A stretch of DNA of 64,000 nt from Polytrichum commune (GCA_950295325.1 OX485805.1:58688283-58752282); one strand, 5' to 3'; shown: positions 21,463 to 33,964, numbered from the stretch's first letter. Made by a program: numbers and translations. The notes: generated by a model not told the origin, from the sequence alone.

Positions 21463-23216
21463 ATGGCCACATTGAGCTATGGTGAGTCATTAGCTATCAT
21501 GCTGCTGCTTCCGAGTAGTCTTGTGAAATTCATTTTACTGAAAGTTACCATATCCGTGTTTGGTTCTGTGCAGGATTAAGGTCGCAAGATGTGGACAGTG
21601 AACGAGGTGTGAAGCCTATTATAAGTCTCTGCCATAATTTCAATTCCAGAACCCAGGATAATTCTTCTCAATTTTTCTTCGTACTGAGGTCTGGATAAAT
21701 TGAAGCATGCTGACAAATTCTTCTCCCCGCATCCAGCTTGTGTGTTGATTTCCACTGTCTCCTGCCTTTTGCAGCTTTTCTATGGAGCGGAGCCAGCACA
21801 CACTTTTCACTATTCGTCTCCCAAGCCACAGGAGGTGGAAGTGAAGGAGCAGCATATCAAGGAAAAGGTAAAGCTGGACTTAATTTTTTTGGACATGAAT
21901 GATCCGATGATAATTCTCCTTCACCAAAAAGAACAGTTGAAGAAGAATGTAGTGATTTAGGTTAACCCTTGAAATTTTGCGGTGTTTTCATGCGGGGGTT
22001 GATTGGTTTCATGCAGCAGAAGGGTCACCATGGAGATTTGCTCCTGAGAGTGGATATGTGCTGCGAAGCTTGCGTTAAAAAGGTTCGCAGAGTGCTCATC
22101 GAGCTTAACGGTACCGATTCAAAACATTAATGTCCTAGGCTAAGCATCACAACAGATTTCTTTTCTTCTTTGTCCAATTTCTTCGCTGTGGGCTGAATCA
22201 GTGTGGTTCCTCGGTCTACCTTGCCTTTCGAGATTGGAATTGGTGTTGTAAGTGCATAGCTTAGCCAGCCGGCGGCGTTCTTGGGGTTGACATTGATGCG
22301 AGTTTGAATATGTCATTATGATCGATGTGTGTACATAATTGCGCATGGGAGATCGAGGGCGAGGATCATGGGATTGTATTTTGAGGTCGTTAGGGAGGCG
22401 CCGTCGCCATTGATGAGACATGTTGGGGTGCTCTTAAACCCTTGCACGTGTAGCTCTTCAATGCTCCTCCAGCTCCGACCTAATTGATGGCCATTATAAC
22501 ATCCATTACATCATTAACACTTTCACTCTCTGGCCGCTTCATGCTTCAATTTTTTAGTAAATGACCACTCTTGAAAATTTGCCACATGACAATCCTACAT
22601 TGCTAGAAGCCACGTGAAATGCCACGTGGAAATTAAAGTACTTTTTTCCGGGCATCAAAAAAGAACCATGAAGCACCTAACGCAATTGATGGTTAGGGTC
22701 AATTTTTCTTTTCAGCTGCAATTGTAGTGTCACCATCTGCACAAGCTCAGGTTGGAGCAGTTCACCGAGAGTTCTCCAAAGTTTCCCGACAATTTTACAG
22801 GACTTTGATTAGACTTTCTTAAAGTCGTAGTGGATGGTTAGGGTCTTTGCTTTTCAGTTCCAGTAGTGTCACCATCCGCAGAACATGAGGTTGGAGAGAT
22901 TTGCAGTGGGTTCTCAGAAATTTCCATAGATCTTTTTTCTTCAACAATTTGGTGGAACTTGTAGTACCGTGTGTAAGTTTTCTGAAATTTGGGGTTGGCT
23001 CAATAATTTGCAGGTGTTAACAGCATAAGCGTGAACCAGATTACGAAGAAGGTCATAGTGACCGGTGATGTGAAGCCAGATGCTTGTCTGAAAGCTCTGG
23101 CGAAAATTCGGAAGCGTGCTTCTCTGTGGGGGGATTCCAACGAAGGCGCAGGAGGCAAGGAGGGCAAGAAGAACAAGAACAAGAACAAAAACAATGATTT
23201 CTCAGAGAACAATTAG
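21463..23216 (+). CDS. Heavy-metal-associated (HMA) domain protein, five exons
   Basis: Proposed exons are 21,463-21,481, 21,581-21,606, 21,775-21,867, 22,017-22,110 and 23,014-23,216, all with GT donors and AG acceptors, giving 144 aa. The HMA fold covers about residues 52-117: a beta strand LLLRVD, the metal-binding loop MCCEAC (CxxC at C62-C65), helix VKKVRRVLIELNG, then VNSISVN, KKVIVTGDV and a helix ending KIRKRASLW. This is the layout of plant HPP/HIPP metallochaperone-like proteins, which bind soft metal ions in the cytosol or nucleus. The tail is Lys/Asn-rich and ends SENN, so the CaaX prenylation box that defines HIPPs is absent. Using CAG at 21,573 instead makes exon 2 33 nt and shifts the frame from the first ATG; translation could then start at the in-frame ATG at 21,588 (135 aa). 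Intron 4 is 903 bp. Exons 3-5 are firm; exons 1-2 are inferred. Confidence 0.8.
22691..22925 (+). repeat. Diverged duplication inside intron 4 of the HMA gene
   Basis: Two stretches (22,691-22,790 and 22,838-22,925) share 'ggttagggtc', 'cttttcag', 'agtgtcaccatc-gcaga/ca' and 'aggttggag-ag' in the same order. Both lie upstream of the exon 5 acceptor. They look like an old local duplication of intron sequence. Confidence 0.5.
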
Positions 23217-24452
23217 TATTTCTGCGGACAGAGGATGAATGATTGAATGAATCTACGCCACACTAGGAGGAGCCCCTCTAAAAACAAGACAACAGATACT
23301 AAGGAATTAGAACCTGCCAAACTCCTGGTCAGTGGGGCTTCAAACTAATATTGTACAGCCTCTTTAGTTTTCCTCAAAGCCCAATTTTGTGTGAATGCTG
23401 CTGCAATGTTATGTTTAATCATCTGGCAGCCTTAGTAATGGATCGCAGTGCCATAGAGAGAGGATGTGAGCGAATCTAGAAGTGAAAGATCTGACAGTAC
23501 TGTAGGCTGTACATGGGCAATTTTTGTAAACCTCGCTTTTTGAGGTAACTTATGGTGTGTGGGCCTTATGTGGTCCCACTCTTCTTGATTGGACGCTTAT
23601 ATGATTTGAGTGGCTTATGAGGACACTTGTAGTTAAGAATGGACACTAGAGAGACATGTGTTACAATGAGATTGAACTATGTGCTGAAAATCTAGATCCC
23701 ATTCTAGGTTCAATGGTTAATTAACTTGATTGGGAGGGCCAAATTGATCACAGAAAGAGAATGTCACTTTGGTCTCTCATGGCTTTCGCATCTCCAACTC
23801 AAAAGTCCAGGGCTCGAATTGACAAATCTTTGTGATTTGTATGTGGAGTTGGCAGTGGTCGCAATAGGGTCATATACCTTGTGATTGAGCCAACATCACT
23901 CAGCTACCTGGCATAATGTTTTTACACATTGTCCTGCTGTAAGTTTGGTCAAACCCACATGGTAATTATGTATCTGATTTGACCCACATATATGGTGGGT
24001 GGAGGCGGATTCTGTAGGTGAGTGCAGTATGATTTAAAATTCCATGCGATTTAGGGCTTGATTAACCAATATTGTGTTGCAAATATGTGAGTTGTGGACA
24101 AAAATCCTGAAAACAAACTCTAGAATCTTTACTTTAGAGCTTTGAGTACATTGATGACGGCTCTAGTTCCAGAATGGTCTTCACAACTTATTCAAATCCT
24201 GTTGACGGGTACTATTCACAAGAACTATTCAGTTGCAAGTTCAAAAGCAGGAGATATTAATGGTACAATATGCACTGAAGGACCAAATCGTGTCATGTAG
24301 CGATTCAGTCGGCACCAATTGCCTCAATTCTGAATCCACACAAACATGTGGGTAACAAGTCTAAAAAGCTATCAGGGATGGGTCGGAATTCCTCGACGCC
24401 AGGTCACCTTGAATGTGCTTGCTCTGTAAATGTTGCTTTTCCTTCAAAATAA

Positions 24453-24862
24453 AGGACAACACGCACACTTATACTGCTTTGGACGGAACTATCTGCAAAG
24501 ATTCAGCTTGAAATTTTTCGCACCTGGGTTCCATAAAATTGTTCAAATCTTGCAAAAAAATGATCAAACTGCTGGAAAACATGTTCACTCCTGCTGCGTC
24601 AGACAGAGCTCTCTGCAAAGAACCTTGAAAATTTGCCTTGCAACTACAGTAGCTTCTGCAAAATGTTAGAAATTCTGCAAAAACTGATCAATTGCAGGAC
24701 AACATGCTGCCAGGCTCCTGCTGTGTCAGATGGAAATTTCTGCAAAGAAGCTCCAGATTGGCTTGCAACTGGATTTTGCAAACTCAAATTGCTCAAATTC
24801 CGCACAAACTGATCAAATGCGGGACAACATGTATGCTCCTGCGTCAGATTTTGGAGCTTCAT
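24453..24862 (+). repeat. 122-bp tandem repeat, about 3.4 copies
   Basis: The word 'ggacaacatg' or its variant starts copies at 24,453, 24,575, 24,697 and 24,821 (spacing 122, 122 and 124 bp). Each copy contains 'cctgctg-gtcaga' and 'tctgcaaag'. The unit length is not a multiple of three, and all long frames are broken, so the array itself is not coding. The last copy overlaps the 3' end of the small minus-strand ORF 24,813-24,974. Confidence 0.8.
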
Positions 24863-24974
24863 CTTTTTTATCCTTCAGCATCAAGGAGCCAGCCAAAACA
24901 GCATCCCCATCACCATCACTGGATCCAAGCAGCCACTTTGTGACACTAGCAAGCATTTTCTTCAACCTCGCCAT
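24813..24974 (-). CDS. Unrecognised 53-aa ORF, member 1 of a small family
   Basis: An ATG-initiated 53-codon frame begins MARLKKMLASV and contains DAVLAGSLMLKDKK. A diverged relative at 44,611-44,772 (minus strand) begins MAGLKEMLAKV and contains RAVVAGSLTLREK. The two differ by a 12-nt indel that keeps frame, and many differences preserve residue type, which suggests selection on the protein. The N-terminus could form a short basic amphipathic helix; no signal peptide or domain is recognised. The last dozen residues fall in the 122-bp tandem repeat, so this C-terminus may be replaced sequence or the ORF may be the first exon of a longer gene. Function unknown. Confidence 0.4.
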   Translation of the reverse strand: MARLKKMLASVTKWLLGSSDGDGDAVLAGSLMLKDKKDEAPKSDAGAYMLSRI

Positions 24975-25433
24975 TGGTATACACATGTGACCTCAAGTCT
25001 CAAGAAAAGAACAGACTTGGTACAGTCTCTGAATGAGATAGACAATCGGCTGATAATCAACTTCCTAGTGGCCACTGAATTATGTTCCTGCTCAATTACC
25101 TGCTAATGTACAGACTGAGAGCAGAGAGATCAAAGGAGAGCGACCTTGTTTCAAGAGAAACCTGAATGCAGGACCTTCGGAATAGAGTGAGCAAATTTAT
25201 GGCTTTTGCAATGCCTTTACCTCCAAGCAAGCCCTGTGGTCTTAGCACACGGTTTGGCAGTAGAGCTGTAGGAGTCAATGTTTGACTATACAAATACCAT
25301 ATGGTCAGTTTCAGACTTGATTCCACTTCTTATTTTGCCTTTACTTCCGATAAGCTACCACACCTCAACATGCTACACACCTTACAAATTCTTTAGGGAA
25401 ATGTATATAGTGTGCCATGGCATCAGGGAGCTA

Positions 25434-25608
25434 CACTAAATATTTTATTTAGTGTCACTTACTATTTAAAATGACGCAATGCTATAACTATTTACGGTAT
25501 ATTGTGTTTTTTTTTGCCAACAAAAGGTCAAATTGGCTGTTTGGACATTATGGAACATTGCCATCTTTACATCCAAATAGTAGGTGACACTAAATAAAAT
25601 ATTTAGTA
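25434..25608. mobile_element. 175-bp MITE with CACTAAAT ends, TA target
   Basis: The ends are CACTAAATATTTTATTTAG with GTGTCAC following, and their complement at the right (GTGACACTAAATAAAATATT), flanked by TA at 25,432-25,433 and 25,609-25,610. Each end is itself a small hairpin (CACTAAATA and TATTTAGTG-type halves). The interior differs from the longer family at 33,965 and 39,224, so this is a separate subfamily. Confidence 0.8.
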
Positions 25609-26004
25609 TAGTACCTTGAGTATATGTACTTTCATTTTGACATAATATGAAGAAACATTCATCCCTTCATCCGTTGTTCCTCGATTTTTTGGTTTCCTAA
25701 CACCTATTGAAAGGGTAATAATAAAATTGACCTCTATAAGTTGGTTGTTGATTCATCCCAATTAAGTTCACTAGACTAAATTAGGACCTATGACTCCCAT
25801 TTTAGATTAACTTGGTTTATCTTAAAATAGAAATGTCTCAAGTCTACAATAGACATTTTTCAACATTTTCAACATTTTCAACATTTTCATCCTCCCCTCC
25901 CCCGTTTTGCCCTCCCCCTTAGACTATGTTGTGAACATTCACCTGTTCTTCAAATCTTCTTCTCCCGACTTTTTTCTTGTCTTATGTATTTTTTTTTTGT
26001 TTTT

Positions 26005-26190
26005 TTAATTAATTGAATTTTTTATGAGACAGACGGTTGACATGCCAACGCCAAAGCACAGAAAGCAGTTGACCACTTGGCAAGTTTTCTGTCAAGTAGA
26101 GAGGAGATTTCATGGCTAGGAATTGAACCGCCAAGCACTTCCTTGGGTATCTCTCCACCATCATCCGGTAGTTTAGGGTCATCTCATACC
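26005..26190 (-). mobile_element. tRNA-derived SINE, copy B
   Basis: Minus-strand copy of the SINE at 16,868-17,053. The B-box is GGTTCAATTCC (26,119-26,129 on the plus strand, complemented), and the 3' end CTGTCTCATAAAAAA runs into an A-rich tail. The head has GATGATGGTGGAGAGATACC before the B-box, a plausible A-box region. Confidence 0.75.
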
Positions 26191-26199
26191 TTCTTCCTT

Positions 26200-28290
26200 T
26201 CTCTCTAATGCACACCATTTCTCTTTAATGTAGGTGCACCTATTCAGTTTGTGACCTATTGTGGACACCTAACATTATGGGTATAATAGACACAAAGCAT
26301 ACGTCAATTGGTAGCAAAAGAAAAAGAAAAAAGAAAAAAGACAAGTGGAGGCAAGTCATGACTTATGTAAATCCACCATGTAACACATTGTGACATAAAT
26401 TAGTGATGGAGGTTCCAACATATGTGAGACCATAAATTTGCTGATATTTAAACCTCAATATAATATATATAAGGTATTGAAAGCAAGTGTGGCATGTGAC
26501 TTATGGTCCCACACTCTCACAATCATGAGTTGCTAGGCAAGATCATAATAGGGTTTTTCAAGAAGCACATTTTCCCATGCAAAAGGTGGGGCGCGACCAA
26601 TGTGGGTAGCACAAATAAATGTCCCTATGTGACCACCTTGGGTCATGAGAACTTTTCACTTTGTGAATTTGTAGCAAAGTGAGGTATGATTCAAATATTT
26701 TATGTGGCATGTCTTCTGAATCCATTTTAAATTGCTATTCCAATGAGATAATCAACATATAAATTGGATCACTTTAAGTGCTTAAACTTGCCAAAGTGAC
26801 CACAATAGGTGTAATTACCTCATACAAAGTGATATAACCCTCCATGCACCATATAATATTCATCAGTTAAGTTTTTTAGAAGAGAAAAGAGAGATTGAAT
26901 TTATTTAAATCTCAATTCTATTTATTTCTTTGTTTATTGTTGTCACTATAGTTAGGTGATGGTAGTCTAAGGATAAACTTCCATGTGCTAGTTGTTTTGG
27001 CAAAGCTTTCATGAGTACATGTAAGCATCTTGTTAGCGGAGCACTCAATTCACGTTTTAGTAAAACTAGACTTAGTCCAAGTCCATAATTACAACATGTG
27101 AATTCTATTGTAGGACCCTTTGATGTCATTGTATGGTCGGATCCTCGGGGGGATCACACCCCCTTACATTTTGTAACCACGTGCGATAATGGGGTATTTA
27201 ATGGGGGGATATTTATGCACCTCTCAATATTTTTCTCTCCCTATTTGTAGATATAAAGCTACTTTGACGTATTTCTTAGCACCCTATATTTATTTGTGAT
27301 TGTTTAGAGAGGCTATTTTTTGGCACCATATTTTTTTTTATAAATCTTTCAAGTACCAAATAGTGGAAAAAATACTATAGCATTGCAAAATTGACTATGT
27401 GAGCAACAAACGTTCTATACCATCCATCTTGTCATTCAATCGGTTTCAATTAGTTATACCAATGCAGTCCCATTCAAAACACAACCAATAACACTTGGAT
27501 ACTAGTTACAAGGTTACCAATAAACATACAGATAACAAAATGTACAAGCTAACATAAACAAGTTGTAAACGCGGATAGAACAAAACAAGAGTTACAATCA
27601 ATTGTCACAAGACATGAAATTTTGCACAACTATATACTCCAAGAACAAAAGATTGCATTCAAATGTAAGAAAACTAAATACAAATTGAAAACATTTACTT
27701 TAATTGTATTCACAAACATATTCAATCTTGTGGGGCCATTCATGGTTGGGATACTACTTTTGGCCGTCTAACGGAAAACGGACTTTTTTGGATAACTTCA
27801 CATGTTTGGTATGCTTAGATTTGTATTGTGAAGCATATTTTGGATCATACATACATTTCATACTCCATATCGAGTACACTGACAAAGTTAATTTAGAAGG
27901 AATAGGGTCATCTAAGATATCCTTTTGATTCCTTAAAGGACATTCAGGAGTGTTGTCTTAATTGTTCACCTTAGGATCAAGGAATGAAAAGGACAACAAG
28001 AATCAATCGAAACGATCCTAAATTTTTTCCTCACATTCATCGTTCAAGTGTGTACCAATAGAACCAAATATGTATTGAATAGCAATTGCCCAACTTTACA
28101 TGTGGCACCAAACATGTCCAAATATACATATACTCACGGCCACATGTAAAAGGAACGTCTAGTATTAGAATTGGACAAAAAAAATTTATATGAATGGACA
28201 CATGACACTTTTACCAAGGTACCAAGATACATAACAGGAAATAATTGACCACCAATGCACACCTAAATAGCAAAAAAATGCCACTGATGT
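26200..28290. other. No gene recognised
   Basis: AT-rich sequence; open frames are short and without motifs. No element boundaries are recognised. Confidence 0.45.
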
Positions 28291-28294
28291 GGCC

Positions 28295-28320
28295 TAGGGT
28301 TTAGGGTTTAGGGTTTAGGG
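28295..28320 (+). repeat. Interstitial plant telomere-type repeat (TTTAGGG)
   Basis: Three complete TTTAGGG units plus a partial one. The orientation is opposite to the array at 18,522-18,548. Confidence 0.85.
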
Positions 28321-28734
28321 TGATTATTAAATAATAATAATAATATTTCTTGATAAAGCTTATGAACTATCTACTTATTTATGTAAAATCTATTGATCAA
28401 ATAATAATAAATCATGATAAAAACCAAGATCAATGCGACAAAGTCCTTAAGTCCTTTGTCCCAAAAGTAGTACCCCAACCTTGAATGGCCCCTTGTACCA
28501 AATATTTACAATGTGAAGGGTTAAGGTATAACTATGCACCTTCCAATATATGTCAAGGTACAGATAGATAGAAACTCTGGTCCCTTTTTAGCCAAGGGCT
28601 GGCGTGAATAAAGTGTCCGTTCGTAATGTCAATGAACCGATGCCCACTGGACAAGGGGACATTGAGACAATACTACTCTCTCCTTTCGAGGATGGGCACT
28701 ATAGTGACACACTATACTAGTTCCTAGCTAGCCA

Positions 28735-28940
28735 CTAGTGGCCTTGAAGATACCAGACATGGTATCCCCCCAAAGGGCTTTGAGGTACCCATACAACAAG
28801 GTCCAAGGACCCCCCACCATAGTTGGGTGGACTAAGGTGGTGAGCACCACGCCGGCATGGGGAATAGAACCCACAACCTCCTCATTGGGGGCCATGAGCC
28901 CTAACCACCAAGCCAAGGCCCGTGGTGCCCTTGTCAAGGT
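28735..28940 (-). mobile_element. Second tRNA-derived SINE family
   Basis: On the minus strand, TGGCTTGGTGGTTAGGG (about 28,899-28,915) fits a tRNA A-box, and GGTTCTATTCC (28,861-28,871) fits a B-box about 40 nt downstream, the normal tRNA spacing. The body is GC-rich ('CACCACCTTAGTCCACCC', 'GGGGTCCTTGGACCTTG') and unlike the other SINE. The tRNA-like part does not fold into a full cloverleaf by eye, so this is a SINE and not a tRNA gene. Confidence 0.65.
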
Positions 28941-28949
28941 ACATGTCAA

Positions 28950-31900
28950 TATCCTCTACAATGTCATGATAAGACTAATTTTTTTGAAGAGGTTTAGCAC
29001 CAATGATGACGAATAATTAAAACTAATTGTTGGCATGAGGCGGACAACCTTTAAAGTCTCCAACTACTCCACCACGTCTTCCTCCAAGGCAAAATGCAAT
29101 CCTCCAAGTCTACCACGGTGAGGTTGCCAAATGTTGTAGCACACCATCGATCATCTACAAAAGGACACTCAATAAATTGTTGGCATATCGGACACTACTA
29201 GCAAGACAAGTAAGAGCAACAACAAAAACTAATGAAGAATAAACCACAAGCCAATCTTAATTCTCATAATTTTATGGCTTAAAAACTAGGTTTTTTTAGA
29301 TTTAGAGAATTAAACATGCTCATTCAAAAATCTATACAAGACTAAACAACAAGAAAAAAATGCAAATTCAAGATTTAAGAAAACATAGTACCTAGCTTCC
29401 TCTGAATTTTGATTGAAAGTTAACTCATCACCTTCAAGCATTTGAAAAGTCAAATACATGTTCATCACTTCAACCATCCAATGCTCATTACTAAATAACA
29501 TCTTTGAATGAAGCAAGATAATTTTATAAATTAAATAGCACATACTAACTTGGAAAACATTTTCTACAACAATCATTCATAATTTGTAGACTAGAAAGAA
29601 AATTAGTTATTTTGTGGTATGAATATGGGATCACAACCAATATCTTACATCGCTATCAATTTTATGTAGATTTTCCAACAAACTCATTCAAGGAGTTTTA
29701 ATCAACCGGATCAAACTCAATGACATCCCACTCTACATCAAATGACATAGTCACTTTACAAATTATGATATCCACATCAACCCAAATAGAATCTTAATGG
29801 TCATATTTGAATTTGAAGTGTCCATGGATTTTTCTAACACAATTAAGATAGACCATAAAACCAGTTCTGGCAATATTTGTTTGTTTACTTTTGTTCACCT
29901 CCCAATTGAGACGGTCAATGAGATACCTGCAACTTCCCCATCTTGTAACTATCTTCTGTCTCATTTCCTGAACCTGTCATATACACCACGTGCCCCGGTC
30001 AACTCCATTGATGACACATGTAGGTTGCAGATTTTTGGAAGGTCTTCCCCTAGTCCTCTTAACAACTAATTTAACTGTAGATGAGATAGTTGTTGTACTT
30101 CTTTGTATAAAATATACTCTATAATCCATCCCAAGACCCAACAACATTCTCTTTATAGAAGATGAAGCATTGATGTAATTATCAACATCTCATTTTCTAT
30201 GCTCACATTCAGGTTTTGTAACCCTTCATCTTTCTACATCACACATTTAGGAAGGCTTCAAAATCAATAGCATATCGTCAAAAAACGGGCAATGAAAGGG
30301 AAAAATCAAAGAGTTGGAGTTTGAAATCAACTCTTACCGCACGAGAGCGGAGCAAGCCGAATCTTCGGCGCTCGTGAAACACCTTGTGTGAATGCTATGG
30401 AGCAAAGAAGAAAGCTCCAAAAAATGTGTCTTATCTACCGCCTTTGCGCCACGCTTCACTGCTTCACACTTCACAAACGCAACACCTCCTACCCGAATGC
30501 TTCACCGCCTTCGCACCACTATGCTTGCTCAAGCCCTAAGCAAGCCCAAGGGCCATTGAGAAGTCACAACATTCCTTCCCCCAAAAAAATCCACAACATT
30601 ATCCTCCATACTAATGTGTTTCGTTCAAATTTGGAGAGAATTTAAACAATATTAACCCAAGTAGTCAAATCCATAATTACTCTATTGATCCTACTACACA
30701 CATTTGGGGGGATCCAATACCTATGACCCTATTTCTTTCTACTGATTACTAAAATGGAGGAATTATTCACCACCCTCTTTTACATATAATCATGTAGGGG
30801 ATATATTTCCAATGCTATGGTAGATCTAACGAATTTATCAATTTTACCCTCAACGAATTAAATTGACCCTATGTTTTATCTCACGTGGTTTCTAAAATTC
30901 CGATAGTCACCTCCCCGTGGTCGGATCCTACAATAGGATATGTAGATTTGATTACGATAGTTATATAGAAATCTATAAACTATATTTTCATCTCTAATCA
31001 TATAATTACATAAATTTCATATTAAAATTTTGATTTTTGATTTTTTCAATCATATTTTATTATCATAACATTCAAGTTTTCATTGATGATTCACATATCT
31101 TTAATCAAATTTATGTATTTTAGAAACATATCGAAAGATCCGCTGATAAAGTTGTAGCAACCCGAATATCCAAAATTTGAGAATATGTCCATATTTACTT
31201 CAATATGAATTACTTCCATGTGGAGTAAAGGGACCAATATATGATAGGGTGGATTTGCCACGTTATCAAGTTACATGCAAGTTGGAATGTGGCCATCCTC
31301 ACACATATCCATTTTGGATGTTGCATTAGTGGATACAAAGTACTTTGTATACTTTAGGTTGATAGCCAGCCGGGCATAATTGTGCCATGCAATTATTTAA
31401 AGTGCCGAAAGTCAATCCGGCACTTCCAAATAATATGTTCAGAAAATTTGACACTTTTTCGATGAGATTGTCACATGCCCCCGCTTTAGGTTTACATGAG
31501 GGTAGTTTGGACCATAGCCCATAACATCTTTAGTGGATGAAATATCTACATGGAATCCCACATGGCAAGTACAAATAATGTTAACCGGGCTTGTAGGGTT
31601 TTTTTTTTTTCCCATGATGGCTCTTGAAGGTATGCATGGCAAAAGTTGCAGTGGGCATGGGGGTTTACACTAAGGGCTTGTGCCCTCCAAATGACTTTGG
31701 GCTATAGTCCATGGACTTCTCTATGGTCTCATCCCAAAAACGAGGTACCACGATCATCTAAGAACCATGGCCTAATGCCTTTCTTGTAAATAGGCCCTTA
31801 TGTGGTCGCTCTTCTTATTAGGACGTTTATATTTGAATGATATCTACCGAAGTTTTGCTTAAGAATGAACATCGAAAATAACATGTGACATTATGATGAA

Positions 31901-32070
31901 ATTGGGCTGTGTGCTCAAATAGAAACACCATTTCAAGTCGATGATTAACACAATCTAGAAAACCAATGACACGAACAAACAAAAAGAAAAGGTTTATTAA
32001 TTGACTAGGCATACATCCTTCATGATTCATAACTCATGCTTAAGAGTGCTATGGACTAGGACGGCACATT
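28950..32070. other. No gene recognised
   Basis: AT-rich intergenic sequence. A GC-richer patch at about 30,330-30,560 has an open frame without motifs. No TIRs or other repeat boundaries were found. Confidence 0.45.
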
Positions 32071-32079
32071 TCCAAGCTA

Positions 32080-32400
32080 CACTAAATAGGTAGATTAGTG
32101 TTAGATGCAATAGTTACCTAAAACACTAATTTTCAACTGATATTACAATTAGTGTTTGAATAAGGTTTGAACAAATTATACCTTTTACGAGGTTCTCATA
32201 TTCTTCTTCCTTCAATTCTTCATTCCAAGATTTACAAAATATCATCTAACACTAAATGCGCTCATGAAAATATTTAAAGTTACTACTTGGTACAAATAGT
32301 GTTAGAGTTGACATTTAGTGTTCTAACACTATAGAGACAATTCACATTTAGCGTTTTCGTCGACTATTAGTGTTTCCAACACTAATCTACCTATTTAGTG
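32080..32400. mobile_element. 321-bp MITE with CACTAAAT ends, TA target
   Basis: A perfect inverted repeat runs from CACTAAATAGGTAGATTAG at 32,080 to its complement CTAATCTACCTATTTAGTG ending at 32,400. TA lies on both sides (32,078-32,079 and 32,401-32,402). 'AGTGTT' and 'AACACT' words are repeated throughout the interior. Non-coding. Confidence 0.85.
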
Positions 32401-32409
32401 TAGTCTACT

Positions 32410-33380
32410 TACAGATAAGACAATGCATATAAAAAAGATTGACCGGAGCATGTATTCCTCTAATTTTTAGTGTTTCAAAGACATGGGTGATTCACATGAG
32501 GAGCCTTGAACGGAAACCCTAGCTAAACCCCACGAACTTGCACAAGCATGGAGGGAGGCAAGGCGAGGGGAAGCATCTGTTGGCATACTTTACAAGTACT
32601 TATCATTCAACCCGGCCGGGTACGTACGCACGCAGAAGTAGCCCAGCCCAGAAAGGCTTACGAAAGTGTGGAGAAAAACTCTAGTGCTGTCGGATTCAGT
32701 CTTCAATGCCCTTCAAACGCGATTTGGCCTTTCGAAATATACCCCTCTCTAAACAAAACGACCCTTCATAATGCAACTCCAAATTGAACATGACGACGTC
32801 ACTTGAAGTCCTCAATATAATACATATGCCCACCACAAGAATCAACGAGCGTAGGGCATTGTCACTACAAGAAGCGGCGTTAATTAGATGGTTGAGTCTT
32901 AATTAATTCTTCACATTGTACTAGAAACATGCACCATAGAATTCATGCACGAGTTTAGTATGAGTTTTGTATTTCATTTCCGTATTCTTAGATCGACGTC
33001 TTGGATGTGAACGAGCCCTTCAAAATGAAACTCATACTGTCAGAGGGGTTCCTTGTGGAACACGGGTCGGATTGCACGGTGTCAATGTGATACTAAAATG
33101 GAGCAATGGTAGAACGACACTTGTTGGATTGGGAGACAGCCGCTTGTGGAGCAGGGGACTTCAGTGGCACATGTTTTGACATGCCAGTGACAGACAGTAC
33201 ATATTGGCATCGACCTAGCTATCGAGTTTTATGCAAGCTGACATGAGCTCCGCATGATGTGGCATAGTGTCATCATTTGGTATGCTCTTTATTCATGCTT
33301 GCTCCAAAAGGAGCCGCCGCCGGCCGTCATTATATTCTCCATGCATTCATTCGCTCACACCCATCTCGTATGTAGACATT
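32410..33380. other. No firm gene
   Basis: Two plus-strand open frames (32,548-32,787 with an ATG; 32,967-33,179) lie in slightly GC-richer sequence, but they have no motif, splice context or mutual match. I do not call them genes. Confidence 0.35.
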
Positions 33381-33389
33381 GATTTTATT

Positions 33390-33580
33390 TTTATAATTAA
33401 TTAATTTTTGAGACAGAAGGTCGACAGGCCAACGACAAAGCAGAGGATGCAGTTGATCACTCGACAAGTTTTTTGTCAAATAGAGAGGAGATTTCACAGC
33501 TGGGAATTGAACCGCCAACCTCTTCTTTAAGATTTGGGTATCTATTTACCATCATCTAGTAGTTTAGGGTCGTCTCGGAT
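33390..33580 (-). mobile_element. tRNA-derived SINE, copy C
   Basis: Minus-strand copy with B-box GGTTCAATTCC (33,503-33,513, complemented) and 3' end CTGTCTCAAAAATTAATTAA. It has more substitutions than copies A and B but is full length. Confidence 0.75.
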
Positions 33581-33964
33581 CAATGTAAACATTGACTTTA
33601 ATTTGTGATAACCATAACAGAACAAGATTTAAGGAGAAAGGGGGTCTTTTAGACATACCACAACGTTTGTGGATTATCTTCGTGGACTTCAAGACCTCTA
33701 TTACCGAGTTCTTAGGACTATCTCAAATTAGGGTCCCCTAACATCTTTGGATTGCCCATAATTTTTTTTTATAATAATGATGTTTAATAGTATTTTGGAA
33801 GTGCCCATTTAACATAGGGTTTTGAGGATACACCAAGGCATACTAAGCAACTGTTTCATAACATAATATGAAGAAATATCTTGGTTGGGGGAGGATATCT
33901 TCATAGATTTATAGAGGAGAGAATTTCATGAATGTGGAAAAAACAAATGTAACTTTGAAAACTA

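Noticed and set aside
22140-22421. 93-codon minus-strand frame in intron 4 of the HMA gene
   Set aside because: Arg-rich, no motif, and lies inside a well-supported intron.
28861-28916. Possible tRNA gene (A- and B-boxes on the minus strand)
   Set aside because: Acceptor and anticodon stems do not form, and the sequence continues as a SINE body.
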